Positions 35,401 to 46,331 of a stretch of 64,000 nucleotides of DNA are shown one piece after another (within the stretch, counting starts at the first letter, position 1; each line of letters begins with the position of its first letter). The notes under the pieces are model-generated. The model did no database searches and had not been told where the DNA came from. It saw nothing but the letters and a program-made list of their open reading frames with translations. Position numbers and translations under genes: made by a program. This stretch comes from Ehretia macrophylla (Eukaryota > Streptophyta > Magnoliopsida > Boraginales > Ehretiaceae), in assembly GCA_037974665.1 (NCBI GenBank), contig CM075764.1, positions 83,351,825 through 83,415,824 on the forward strand, read 5' to 3'.

Positions 35401-36603
35401 AAGTTTATGATACGATGTCATGTTGACAAAAAAACAAAAAGATACAATGTTGTCCAAGATTGTCAACCTTCAACGACACCACACTAATACGAGGAAATTG
35501 GCCAAGCACTATTGATTATTGGTAACTTTATATAAAGATTCCAATATATATATATATATATGACAAAGGGTCATCTTATGATGTGAGGTTATAGAATTAA
35601 CGATATGGACTTTTAAAATTCTTTTATTAAAGAGCTCAAATTTAAAAAGAAAAAAGGGTCCCCATGTTATGACAAAAGGTCATTTTATGTTTTGAGGTTG
35701 TTCTAAGGACAAATTTCATCATTAGTCCTAATATTTATTAAAATTTTTAAATTGGTCCTTAATGTTAATCCTAATGTTACTAAAAATGGTGCAATTGGTA
35801 CCAACTATTAAGTCAGTGTTACAAAACTAACGGTTTGAAGGTTAAAAATGTCTTCTTATCTATTTTTTTTGGGTGAAGTGCACCAGACCCCCTGTGATTT
35901 GAGATAAGTGAATCGGAGTCTCTTATGTTTCAAAAACTAGCATAAGTAGTCCATGTATTTTGGTAAAAGTACACACGTGCCCCCTTCGTTCCTTTTCCGT
36001 CAACAAAGCTAACGGACATGAAAAAAAGACACATTTGCCCTCATATAATTAAAAGACATTTGTGCCCTCATTCTGCATTTTGGAATATTCTGGCTTTATA
36101 CTCTTTTCAAACTTTGTTGTTTACTTGTAAGTTTGTGATACGATGTCATGTTGACAAAAAAAGAAAAAGATACAATATTGTCCAAGATTGTCAACCTTCA
36201 ACAACACCACACCAATACGAGGAAATTGGCCAAGCATTATTGATTATTGGTAACTTTGTATAAAGATTCTAATACATACATATATATATATATATGACAA
36301 AGGGTCATCTTATGATTTGAGGTTATAGAATTAACGATATGAACTTTTTAAAATTCTTTTATTAAAGAGCTCAAATCTAAAAAGAAAAAAGGGTCCCCAT
36401 GTTATGACAAAGGGTCATTTTATGTTTTGAGGTTGTCCTAAGGACAAATTTCATCATTAGTCCTCATGGTTACTAAAATTTTAATTTGATCCTTAATGTT
36501 AATCCTAATATTACTAAAAATGGTGCAATTAGTACCAACCATTAAGTCAGTGTTACAAAATTAACGGTTTGAAGGTTAAAAATGTCTTTTTATCTATTTT
36601 TTT
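32431..36603 (-). repeat. Tandem array, ~728-bp unit, five full copies plus one partial
   Basis: Copies begin with ATTTTGGAATATT at 32431, 33167, 33890, 34623, 35349 and 36077, giving periods of 736, 723, 733, 726 and 728 bp. The last stops at about 36603. All are head to tail and highly similar. Each has a (TA)n microsatellite of variable length, the blocks GGGTCATCTTATGATGTGAG, TTCATCATTAGTCCT and CAGACCCTCCTGTGGTTTG. The recurrent 65-103-codon plus frame (MKKRYICPHIIKRHF...) comes from repeat identity and has no recognised family. The array begins 100 bp upstream of the cysteine synthase ATG, so it occupies that gene's promoter region. Confidence 0.95.
32449..32456 (-). promoter_or_regulatory. 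TATA box of the cysteine synthase gene
   Basis: The minus strand reads TATATAAAG, about 118-125 bases upstream of the ATG at 32331, suggesting a start site near 32420 and a 5'UTR of roughly 90 bases. It lies inside the first unit of the tandem array; the other five units have TATAAAG at the equivalent place. Confidence 0.55.
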
Positions 36604-37010
36604 CTTTTCCAACTCACTAAGAACCCCCTACCACCAACCCTCAACCCTCTTCCCCCACAACTCCACAGTGCGGACGCCATCTTTTGCACCATTTTCAAAC
36701 CACCTTCGACAACAGCGAGCAATGAGGATGCCATCATCTTTTTCTTTTTTTGTCATCATTTTGGTGTGATCCACGACCACCGAAGCATCTCTACGTAGCG
36801 TGAAACCAAACCTAGTGCCATTTTTACCTCTCGTTGTTAACTCTTTTGGCAATGGCTTGCAACAAAAAAAGGCCATCAATCGACTCTGATGTGTTAGAAT
36901 TTTCATGCTTATTCAAATGTGTTTTGAGTTGTAGGAAGAGCTTAATTTGGTGTATTTATCTTCCATTTAGAGCATATTTTGATTTCATGATCATTGAGTT
37001 TAGAGAATTG
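36604..37010. other. Gene-free stretch
   Basis: It follows the end of the tandem array and precedes the Athila-like LTR. CT-rich at first (36600-36660). The open frames on both strands (for example 36906-36628 minus) have no recognised family. Confidence 0.4.
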
Positions 37011-38640
37011 TGTGAGCCTATAACGTAGGTGATGAAACTATCATTTCATAGGTCCATTAGCACTTAATTTATGAAAGCGAAATCTATCATGATGTTTCTT
37101 GGCTCGATACGATTCCAACGGCTCCAACCACGTCCCAATCTGACGTCAAAGCTCGCAGAATCACCAAAGGAAATTTGTTGCGCAAAACTAGATGTTGCAC
37201 CGACCTGATGCATTTTAAACCCGATCTTTAGCTATTTTTTCGTATATTTTTACCCCCACACATTTTACACCACCCAAACATACACACAACCTCTCTAGAC
37301 CATTTACCTACTACAAACCATACCCACTACACTAATTTTTAATCTTATCCATTACACACACTTATTCACCTCACTTATTGTTATCCAATATTCACTCTCA
37401 CTAACTCTTATCCACTCTCTCATACACACTTTCACACACCCACTTCTACACATAAACTTTCACATATCTACTTCTACACACACTTATACATCCTCTACGT
37501 TCGATTCTTTCATAAAGGAAGATAGTGCGTCCTATAAAGAAAAGCAGACGTGCAACAAAGCGAGCAACACAACTTTCACTTTAATTAATCCTAAAATTCA
37601 TCAAACCCACTTATTTCTACCATCAAAACCAAGGTTGGTGAGCAATTTGGAGCAAGAAATCTAGAAGTTTGTAACAAATTTAAGAGGCCAATCTCATGGG
37701 GGAGTTTTTATTATTTCTTACCGTGTTTTTAGCTTCATTTTGATATGAGCTAGATTATTTAAGAGTTAGAGAAAAATCTATAGAGTTATTTCCTATGATT
37801 TATGTATGACTTTGTGGTATTGATATTTTGTTGATTTATTTACTTTGGATGATTTGGATCTTGTTGGGTTTTGTTATTGATGCTTATGAATCATTTGTTT
37901 ATACTTTAAATATATTTGCAGCGAGTATTTACATGTGGTTCTACTTTGTTAGCATGTAAATTCAATCAGGTCTTATTTATTATTGTTTATTACTTTAGTT
38001 TTGGGTCTTAATAATACTTGTAGCGGATTTAAAATTGTTGCATACTAAATTATCCATATGAATCGAGCTTAATTTCAATTAAATCATAAGTTGTACCATA
38101 ATTTACCCACTAACTTAAGTCAACTGACCCTAGGATTGTTTGGACAAACCCGCACTTCAGCCTTTAGGGTAACTAGACGAACAGAGTTGCACCTAGATCT
38201 AGAATTGTTGACTTAGGCTAATAAGGTGAAATCAACAAAACGGGCTTGTAGTTTGGTCTACCAAGTTTGACTATCCAAATCTAGGGTTCAAACGTGATTC
38301 CATAAGCATAGCACGAGCATCTTGAACTAACCCATCTTCAATCTTGACTCAATCTTGGATTTGATACCACAATCCCTTTTAGATTAGATTGATTAGCTTT
38401 AGATTTAGCTTGGGCTTAATTTAGAACCCCTTTAATCTATCTATTGAATCATTTTATTTTCTTTTATATCAAGATTTAGGCCACTTCTGACACAAACACA
38501 TATTAGATCTACTTAAGAGCTTTCCTATGGAGATTCAACCCCACACTAAAACATACATTATCCTACATAGATCTGTGAACTTGCAGGTTTAATTTGGTAG
38601 TTTTGTACTTTAATTTTTCATACACCAAGGAAACGACCAA
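37011..38640 (+). repeat. Probable 5' LTR of an Athila-like gypsy element (edges approximate)
   Basis: It precedes a decayed Athila-type primer-binding site and contains text typical of such LTRs (GATACGATTCCAACGGCTCC near 37107). It includes a 256-base stretch, 37243-37498, with only two G residues on the plus strand. A TGTGAGCC near 37010 is a candidate left end. No 3' partner LTR was found. Confidence 0.4.
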
Positions 38641-38645
38641 GTTTT

Positions 38646-38663
38646 TGGTGCCATTGTCATAAA
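38646..38663 (+). other. Decayed Athila-type primer-binding site
   Basis: TGGTGCCATTGTCATAAA matches the Athila consensus TGGCGCCGTTGCCGGGGA (tRNA-Asp) at about two thirds of positions, with differences mostly of the transition kind. It is preceded by AAGTTTT as in those elements. Confidence 0.5.
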
Positions 38664-39002
38664 TCTTTGTGTGTTTTTGTGTTTAGTAATTTATTTTCGT
38701 AATTTTAGCTTTTTTAATTAGTTTTGTAGTTTTATTTCTCTAATGTTTTTATTTTGTTAATTTTGTTTCTTTAGTTTACTTGCTCTTAATTGTTGTTATT
38801 TATTTACATGTTTCATTATTAAATAGTAGCTTGTTATTGTTTTTAGTTTTAGTTTTTAGGATTGTGGTAGGAGGTTGGCTGCATTTTTTCTTTTGTTTTT
38901 TAGTTTTTTGTTGCATATTTAGGCGTTGCTCGTTAGACCTTCTTTTAGAGGGTTTCATTTGTTGATTGGGTAGTTTGTTCTAATTCTTTCCATTTTTTAG
39001 CT

Positions 39003-40980
39003 ATGTATCAACCCAATCATTGGGCTTATAGTAATAGTTCCACCTCTTCTATTTTGACCCCACATGAGGAAGGTACTTTGTGTTGTCGTCATTACCACAC
39101 CACTATTCTCGATTCCCTTTCCAGGCAAAAGATAGGGCTATTCAAACCAATCTAACCAAGCACATCAGCAGAAAGATCTAGGAAATGGCTTAGGTGAGCC
39201 CCTTATCCATCGAGTCAAATAATTGACTATTGTAAATTATTTCGCCGCCTATCTTATGCTATTCTTCTTCTTTTTCTGAATGGGTTCCTAGTGTCAGTCA
39301 ATCAATATTATTAATTGTCCTATTGCACCACAATTTACGAATGTTTTGCATGACTATGGCTTTGCCACTCAAGGTTATATGTCAAACAATATCCCTTATT
39401 CTGATGCTTATGACCAAGGGTGGCAAAACCATCCTAATCCATCTAAGGGTCAAGGGACCTTCTCTTTTCACATGCCTCAGTGTTTTGAAAATTTGACTTT
39501 TTCTCTTCCTTATCCCAATTATAATCCCCATGAGCATTATGGTACCCTTGCTCATAGTGTTTTTAGTCAGAATGTTTACCATAGTACTTGGATCAACCCT
39601 TCTCATTTTGAGCCCACATATGATGAAAAATTGGATAAAATCCTCCAACTTTTGAAAGACATAGAGGCAAAATACTAAAATTACCATCTCTTAGATTAGC
39701 TTATCCAAGCCTAACAACAACAATCCATAGATAGGCTAGAGGGATGTGGTTATCAATTAGCTGAATTTCTTAAAAATAGGGGAGATGATTAATATCGCAC
39801 TCAAACCTTGGGCTACTATCCAGACCAATATAGTTTTGACCTTATTGAGACCACCTTTGACCATGGTATTGGGTTGGAAAAAACTAGTGACAATAGGGAG
39901 CATGTCAGAGAGCAAGAGAATAAGAGTCAGATTGAGTGAAAGAGTAAGAAAGAAGAGGTCATGCTTTGTTTTGAGGGAGATAATGTATTTTGTGATGGTA
40001 TGACTCATATTGGCCTTATTTTCATATTAGAGAGACAAGACATTTCTACACCTCTTGCTCTTAGTGATGATATTGCTAGGTCTTATAACTTTACCATACC
40101 TTCTCCTTCAGCCCATAGGTCTCGACCACGTTTGGAGGATGTCTAAATTTGAATACAATTCCTTTTCAAACAAGTGGATGCCCACACTTCCTTCAAGGAG
40201 AGTGATGAAGAGATTAGTAGTAATAAGGACAATGTGGAACGAGAGAAAGTGAGACCAAGGATGAGAAAGAGATTGGGGTGATTCTTTTCTTAGAGGGAGG
40301 AAATGAGCTTCATGATACCATGACTCAGATAGATTTTGTTCCCACTTTAAAGGAGATGGATGTTTTTATACTTATCGTGCCTAGTCGTGATCATGTAGAG
40401 TATTTTGAGTCTATTATACCGTCTCCTTTGCTCCCTAAGCCTCAATCACATTCCAAGGATGAGCTTGACAATATAATAGCTCAATTAAGCTCTAATTCCT
40501 TTTCGAGGAAGATGGGTGCACACACTTCCTTAGAGCCTTCTTGTTGTGATGATGAGTCTATTGAGTTACTTTTGCCCTCTCTTTCCATGAAAACACCCAA
40601 TGAGGATTTTGATAATCTTGAACAATTATTGTATCTAGATGATACTGACTAATGTGAGAGAGAGTCAAGTGATTTCATATCTCTCTTGGCTACCTATGAT
40701 CCAATTAAGGCTATTCAGATTGACTTTCCCTTTCCTATTGATAACCATCTTGATTCCCTTAAAGATGATGCTCCCCCTATTTTGGAGCTCGTTCCATGAT
40801 CTTCCCCATACTAAACATGCACATTTAGGGCCTCACCACACTCTTCTAGTCATTAAAGCTTATAATCCTTTACTAGAAAATGAAGGGCACGTGTTTGTGG
40901 TCCTTGATCGCCAAGAGAGAACCATTGGGTTGTTAGTCTCCGTTCTAGAACAATTAGGGTTCAACCCAAGTTCGAGATAA
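39003..40980 (+). pseudogene. Decayed long reading frame of a gypsy-associated element, unknown product
   Basis: Starting at MYQPNHWAYSNSSTSS (39003) the plus strand stays coding-like for ~2 kb, across stops and frame changes: 39346-39678 (HDYGFATQGYMSNNIPYSDA..., ending EKLDKILQLLKDIEAKY), 39730-40145, 40278-40652 and 40660-40980 (FVVLDRQERTIGLLVSVLEQ). It does not look like gag, protease, RT or integrase. Two segments, about 39958-40200 and 40270-40540, are related to each other in DNA and protein (LCFEGDNVFCDGMTHIGL against LFLEGGNELHDTMTQIDF). It follows an Athila-like primer-binding site, so it is most likely an extra or replacement ORF of a non-autonomous LTR element. Unrecognised. Confidence 0.45.
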
Positions 40981-41149
40981 ATGGCTAATAGAGAAGTTCT
41001 TGGATTGCCTGATCCTAATAGTTTAGACCCTCCTCCTCATAGTTCTTGGGTTAGCCTGGTGTAAGTAAGGGTAGGTTTTAGGTAATTCCAGATAGTCACC
41101 GACATACTAGAGGACACACACAGAGATTTGACACTGGGATGGGACCTCT

Positions 41150-42850
41150 CACCTCTTAAAGGTGAGATTGAGACTAACTGACATTCTTAGGACTCATCTA
41201 AACCAGAAGCTACAATTGTGGGTATGTCTCATTAGTTCTTAAGAAGACATACTTAAGGGTATTTGACAAAGGTTTTAACTCTAACTTAGGGGGCTCTACT
41301 GCAAATGACAATGGTAGTAATGTGGAAAGGGTAAGTGGTAATGTTTTAGACTGCCACTTATTAAATTTCATGAGAGGTACAGAATCTAGCAAAGAATTAA
41401 CCTCAACAACAACTTTATCAATATCCAAATTAGAACCAAACTGAGCTAAATATGCCTCTAATGGGTCTACACAAATTGACTGCATAAATGCATCATAAAT
41501 TAAATCTTATATCATGTTAATTTCACAAACATCATCGTTATCATTAGGCATTTGTTTACTTATATGAAAAATATTAAGCTCAATAGTCATGTTACTAAAA
41601 GAAATTTTCATTATACCATTCCTACAATTAATCAATGCATTTGACGTAGCTAAAAATGGACGACCCAAAATAACATGAGTTTGCACATCAGGATTATGAA
41701 CAAGCCCAGTATCCAGAATAATAAAATCAACCAGGAAATAAAAAGTCTCTACCTTAATCAAGACGTCCTCAACTATACCTCTCAAAATTTTCACAGATCT
41801 ATCAGCTAATTGGAATGTCATCCTAGTAGGCTTTAGCTCATCTAGACCTAATTGCAAGTAAACAAAGTCTGACAGTAAATTTACACTTGCACCTAAATCT
41901 AGCAAGGCTCTCTCAATATGATGTTCTTCAATTTTGCAAGAAACAATAGGAGATCCAGGATCCTTATATTTAATAGGGTATGTATTTTGAATCATTGAAC
42001 TTACCTATTCTATTAAAAATGTTTTCTTAGGGACATTTGTCTTTCTTTTTGCTGTAACAAAATCTTTTTTAGCATATGCGGACACTTGCTTAATGGCATC
42101 TAGAAAAAGGTATATTTATTTGTACCTGCTTGAAGACCTCGACAATGTCACCAATTTATGAATTATCTTTTTGACTAAGAACCCTATAGGGAAATGAAGA
42201 TTTAGGCACATATTTTTAATTTAAGGCTCTATGACTCTAGGATCTCTAGGTGCATCCTGAGATGAATGTACTTCACTTTCATTATGATCATTCCTAGAAT
42301 TTTTGGCTTTGTTTGCTTTCCTATTGCTACCCTTGCGAACAGTCGCATGGTTATCAATTTGTTTATTAGATCTAAATGTAGTAATAGATTGTACATGTTC
42401 CTGCCCTAGATTAGAACTAGATGCCCCAGTAATGAAATATTGGCCCTTTGGATTGGGCGTGGACTAACTTGGGAATTTATTTTCCTTTTCTTTCTCTCTC
42501 CCATTTGTGTGGCCAATTGACCCATCTGAGTCTCTAACTTAGTTATGACATTAGTTTTCAATTGAATTGAATTTTTCATTTCCTGAATTGCTTAGGTCGT
42601 GGCTTACATGAATGCTTTAAGAGACTCTACTAGTGGTGATTGTTACCTAGGCTAACCTGAAAATTGAGGTGTATGATCTGAGCATGAGAATATTCCTAAT
42701 TAGGTGGCCTAAACGAATTCTGATACTGCACTAATAGAACAACTCGGTTGGTAGGAGGTTGATTTAATTTTCATGAATAATTTGGATGTTTTCACAAATT
42801 GGGATTATACGTCTCTCCATATGGATTAACAAATGGCCATTTGCTTGTTC
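41150..42850 (-). pseudogene. Athila-like gypsy gag-protease-RT start, minus strand
   Basis: Frame 41995-41507 is an aspartic protease of gypsy type: PIVSCKIEEHHIERALLDLG then ASVNLL (catalytic D in DLGAS), ILGRPFLATSNALINCRNG and MTIELNIF. Frame 41485-41210 continues with DPLEAYLAQ and PPKLELKPLSNTLKYVFL, the linker before Athila reverse transcriptase. Upstream (42000-42850) decayed gag text such as PTNRVVLLVQYQNSFRPPN is readable. The RT core is missing: the fragment ends near 41150. Confidence 0.7.
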
Positions 42851-42937
42851 AGCATGATAATCATTATATAGAAAGACATATTGTTGTCACATGCATAGGA
42901 CTCGCACAAAGAGAACATATTTTACTGTGAATATTAT

Positions 42938-43126
42938 TGTTAGCATAATCATACAGTCAATGAGATAAATAAGGTAGCTAAAGATAGTTTCCTATTTAGG
43001 TTGAAGATTCTTAGAATTACTCTTGTATTGTCTCCCTCAATCTTCTCCTATAATTATGCTTGTACCTAATATATAAAAAGGTGTCTTGTGACTGCTCAAG
43101 ACACAAGGTTTTCTCCATATTCTACA
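42938..43126 (+). repeat. Short (189 bp) LTR of a copia-type element C
   Basis: It starts TGTTAGCATAATC and ends TTCTACA, immediately followed by a tRNA-Met type primer-binding site. A TATA-like ATATATAAAAAGG at about 43070 fits an LTR promoter. Only one LTR is seen. Confidence 0.55.
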
Positions 43127-43142
43127 TGGTATCAAAGCTAGG
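43127..43142 (+). other. Primer-binding site, tRNA-Met type (element C)
   Basis: TGGTATCAAAGCTAGG directly abuts the LTR end, one base different from the plant copia consensus TGGTATCAGAGCTAGG. Confidence 0.7.
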
Positions 43143-45610
43143 TTAACCATAGCATTCACAACAGTCTATCTTCTTTCTTCATAATTTTTTTCCTTCTTTC
43201 TCCAAGATCCATTTTTTCTTTTTTGGTCTACCTTTCTTTCTTTCAGGCCTATTTTCTTCTTTAATACTACCCACATGACCAATAAGTCATGTCCATGATG
43301 TTGTAACACAATTAGGCAGGTCGCAGAACTCTATTTAACGACCAAGTTGGGTCGCAGGCTAGAATTGAACGACTAGGAAGTGTCGTCAGTCTCGGTACTG
43401 GGGCAGAGGTGTTTTTCAAAGATTGACAAGATTAGTTTGTGGTTGTTCAGACTTAGTTTTAGGGTTGCCAAGATCAGTTTGTGGCAATTCAAACTTAGTT
43501 TGAGTCAAATGATTGACGATCAAACATTCTTTCTCAATTGTTTACTTGAATGTTTTCCAAAATCTATTCTAACTATACACAATATGTCAAATCTTTGCTT
43601 CAAGATAGAGCATGAGAAAATCCCCATGCTAGAGTGACTAAGGAATTCTATTCTTCATAGTTCTAGACCTTATGCTTGTGTGTGATTCTGTAGGTTCAAG
43701 TGCCAAGCTAGTAGTAGTTGGGACAAGTACCAATTAACCCATCACTACTAGAATACCTTCTAGTTGCTACTAATTGAAGTTGGCGTCTAGCAATACTCTC
43801 CAACAACCAGATAGCTTGATTGCTCAAATCTAGCTTTCTCAACCAATAATTTTTTGTCGAATAGTTAACGTGAATCCATTCCTTCCACTATTTGTCTTGG
43901 ACTAATCCTAGGGTATGGTCAATATCATTCAAACCCTAATAGGTCGTCCCTATACTTTCATAGACGCTATCTTGACTTTCCTTATATGATCCAATCATAC
44001 CACTATGAAATTAGATTTTATATAAACATCTCTATGAGATGGCATAGGACATTATCCCTTTTATCCAAGGTAGTGGTTTCCCGCAGCAACACTCATTAGT
44101 TTCACAAGTACTTGACTATACATGATCCCTATTCAATTAGGTTTTATCTTCCTCATTTTTGTCCAAGGCCAAAATACAATGAGTTACTTACAAGCTATTA
44201 TGGTGTCCTCGAGTTGGAAGAATACTTTGCACAACTATGTCTTGAGAACCTACGCATTAACTTAGGTAGATGAAGCCCCCATTTAGTGTTCTTGATGGAT
44301 CATGTCCGATGTACATATCTTCATACGCACCCATGCATTAGGCTTGACATCTCATGCCATTTAGTTGATGAGATCAATCTTGGTAAGACTAACTACATGT
44401 CGCTCTTGACGGATTCTTAGGAATGTCTCAAGTGTCAATTCTCATCTACCATAAACTCTTATGGATCGAACCCATGTCGACATATCAAAAAGCTTTATCA
44501 ATTATACATAATATGCAAACATATAATCACGCAAGCGTAAAAAAGATAAAGAGAAATGTCATTTAGTACTTTCAATTGATTAAAACTATGTTACAAGGAT
44601 TGTCATTTAAATAATATCTCTTATCATTCTACACCAAATGATTGGCTTGAAGGGAAAATTTTCAATAGTTTTGACTTAGGTATTTTAGACAATTAGAAAG
44701 AATTACTTTGATTTTAGCAAAAAAAGAGATTGAGACCCCTTCTAATAGCATTTTAATTTTTAATTGAAACTAGTAATTATTAATTTGTCCTTATATTTGT
44801 AGCAATAGTATAAAAAAAAACCCCTATAAATCCATGCCTTTCCAAAAAGTATTGTCAGCATATAAATGAATGGTAAATAACTTGAATGCCTCATAATCAA
44901 TGGTATAGCCCCTCATAATGAAGTTCGTATAAGATTCTATTTGGTCTAGTTGTAAAATTATAACTTTTAAAATGTAGAATTTTTAGTAGTATAACTTTGA
45001 TTAGAAGTGCAGTTAAACAGGAATTGTTGATTTGGCATATGCTGGGCTTTTAGAAATTTGAGGCCAATATTGAGCTTCCAAAACTATAGGGGTATATTTG
45101 AGAGAAAAAAAATATTTTCTCCTATTATGTAAAAATAGTTTTCGAAAACCTTTTTCCAAAACTTCTATTTGGAGTTTCTTATTTTCTTTAACTTTGACTT
45201 TTACTTAAAAGTTGTTCATGAAGTGCTTTATATAAAATAGTTTTCTGTATTATTAATTTATTTTATTAATAAATTATTTTCTTATTTATTAATTAGTAAT
45301 TTTATTAGTTAACAATTCAATTAATCAATTATTCATTATATTAAAATTATAATTACTTTTTATTATTAGATAAATTAATAATAATAATTAATTAAAAATA
45401 TGAAAAGAGTAGAGTAGAGTGGGGTGGGGTAAGCGAAAAATATTTTCTTTTTCCAAAAGAGATGAAAATATTTTTTACCCTCTTTAATTAATAATTTTCC
45501 TTTGACCAAAAAATATTTTTTGATTTACCAATTTCTTGTACCCTTCGTAATTTTTTTAAGGTTACAACAGATTCAACACCTAACATGAAATATTAACGAA
45601 AAAGAAATTA
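43143..45610. other. Decayed retroelement interior and AT-rich DNA
   Basis: Downstream of the element C primer-binding site no gag or pol motif could be recognised; stops are dense in all frames. The part from about 44600 to 45600 is very AT-rich with GGAAAATATTTT-like words. No gene supported. Confidence 0.4.
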
Positions 45611-45618
45611 CTGAGATA

Positions 45619-45688
45619 TCGCGATGTTGGCCCACCACATGTGAGCTTGTGTTTCGCGATGTTGGCCCACCACATGTGAGCTTGTGTA
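45619..45688 (+). repeat. Two adjacent 35-bp direct repeats
   Basis: Two units beginning TCGCGATGTTGGCCCACC at 45619 and 45654 are identical except for the last base. A diverged relative of the flanking text (GAGCTTGTG...AAAAATGTCCCA) recurs at 45945-45980. Confidence 0.9.
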
Positions 45689-46331
45689 GAAAAATGTCCC
45701 ACATAGAAAAACTAAAAGAAGGTTAGGTCGAAAAAGACGTCTTAAGCTTCCGAAAAGCTCAACTCATACTTTATATAAATCAGGGCCCAAAAAAGAGTTT
45801 GGACCCAAAAAATAAGAAAAAGAAAACACTTTCACAAAAGATGGTAGGTATCTCAACTACAAAGAAGAAGCTTGTGGATAAGGAGACGAAGCATCTGCAA
45901 GGAATCGGAAAAAAAAAATAGTCCAACTAGAAATTGACCCACGCGTGAGAGAGCTTGTGGGTGAAAAATGTCCCATATGAAAAAACTAAAAAAAAAAAGA
46001 AGAGCAAGTAATTTTTGCAATTTGCATGACCATTATTCTTCTTGTGGTATGATTAAGTTTAGAAAGAGGATTAGTGTTGACTTTTTCATTTTATTGATTT
46101 TCTAATTCTTATTTACTAATAAGAAATGCAATAAAAAAGAGATCACTCGTATAAAAAATAATTAAATTAACTGAATCAATGAATTACAATATTATAGGGA
46201 TCAACATATCATCAAATACAATATGAAAAATATTTAAAAATGCCACCCCCCACAAGTAGGTAGGAGCCACGCGCCTCTAATGTATAGATCGTCTTACCAA
46301 CCCAATACAATATACAAAAAAATTTCATCAT

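Noticed and set aside
33042..36263. Repeated 65-103-codon frames (MKKRYICPHIIKRHF...) in the tandem array
   Set aside because: They recur because the DNA units are nearly identical, they differ in length between copies, have no recognised family, and one copy (33831) is broken.
45690..45780. Possible plant snRNA gene promoter (TCCCACATAG and TATATAAA)
   Set aside because: The USE-like and TATA-like motifs are about 80 bases apart, far more than the fixed short spacing of plant snRNA genes, and no snRNA sequence follows.
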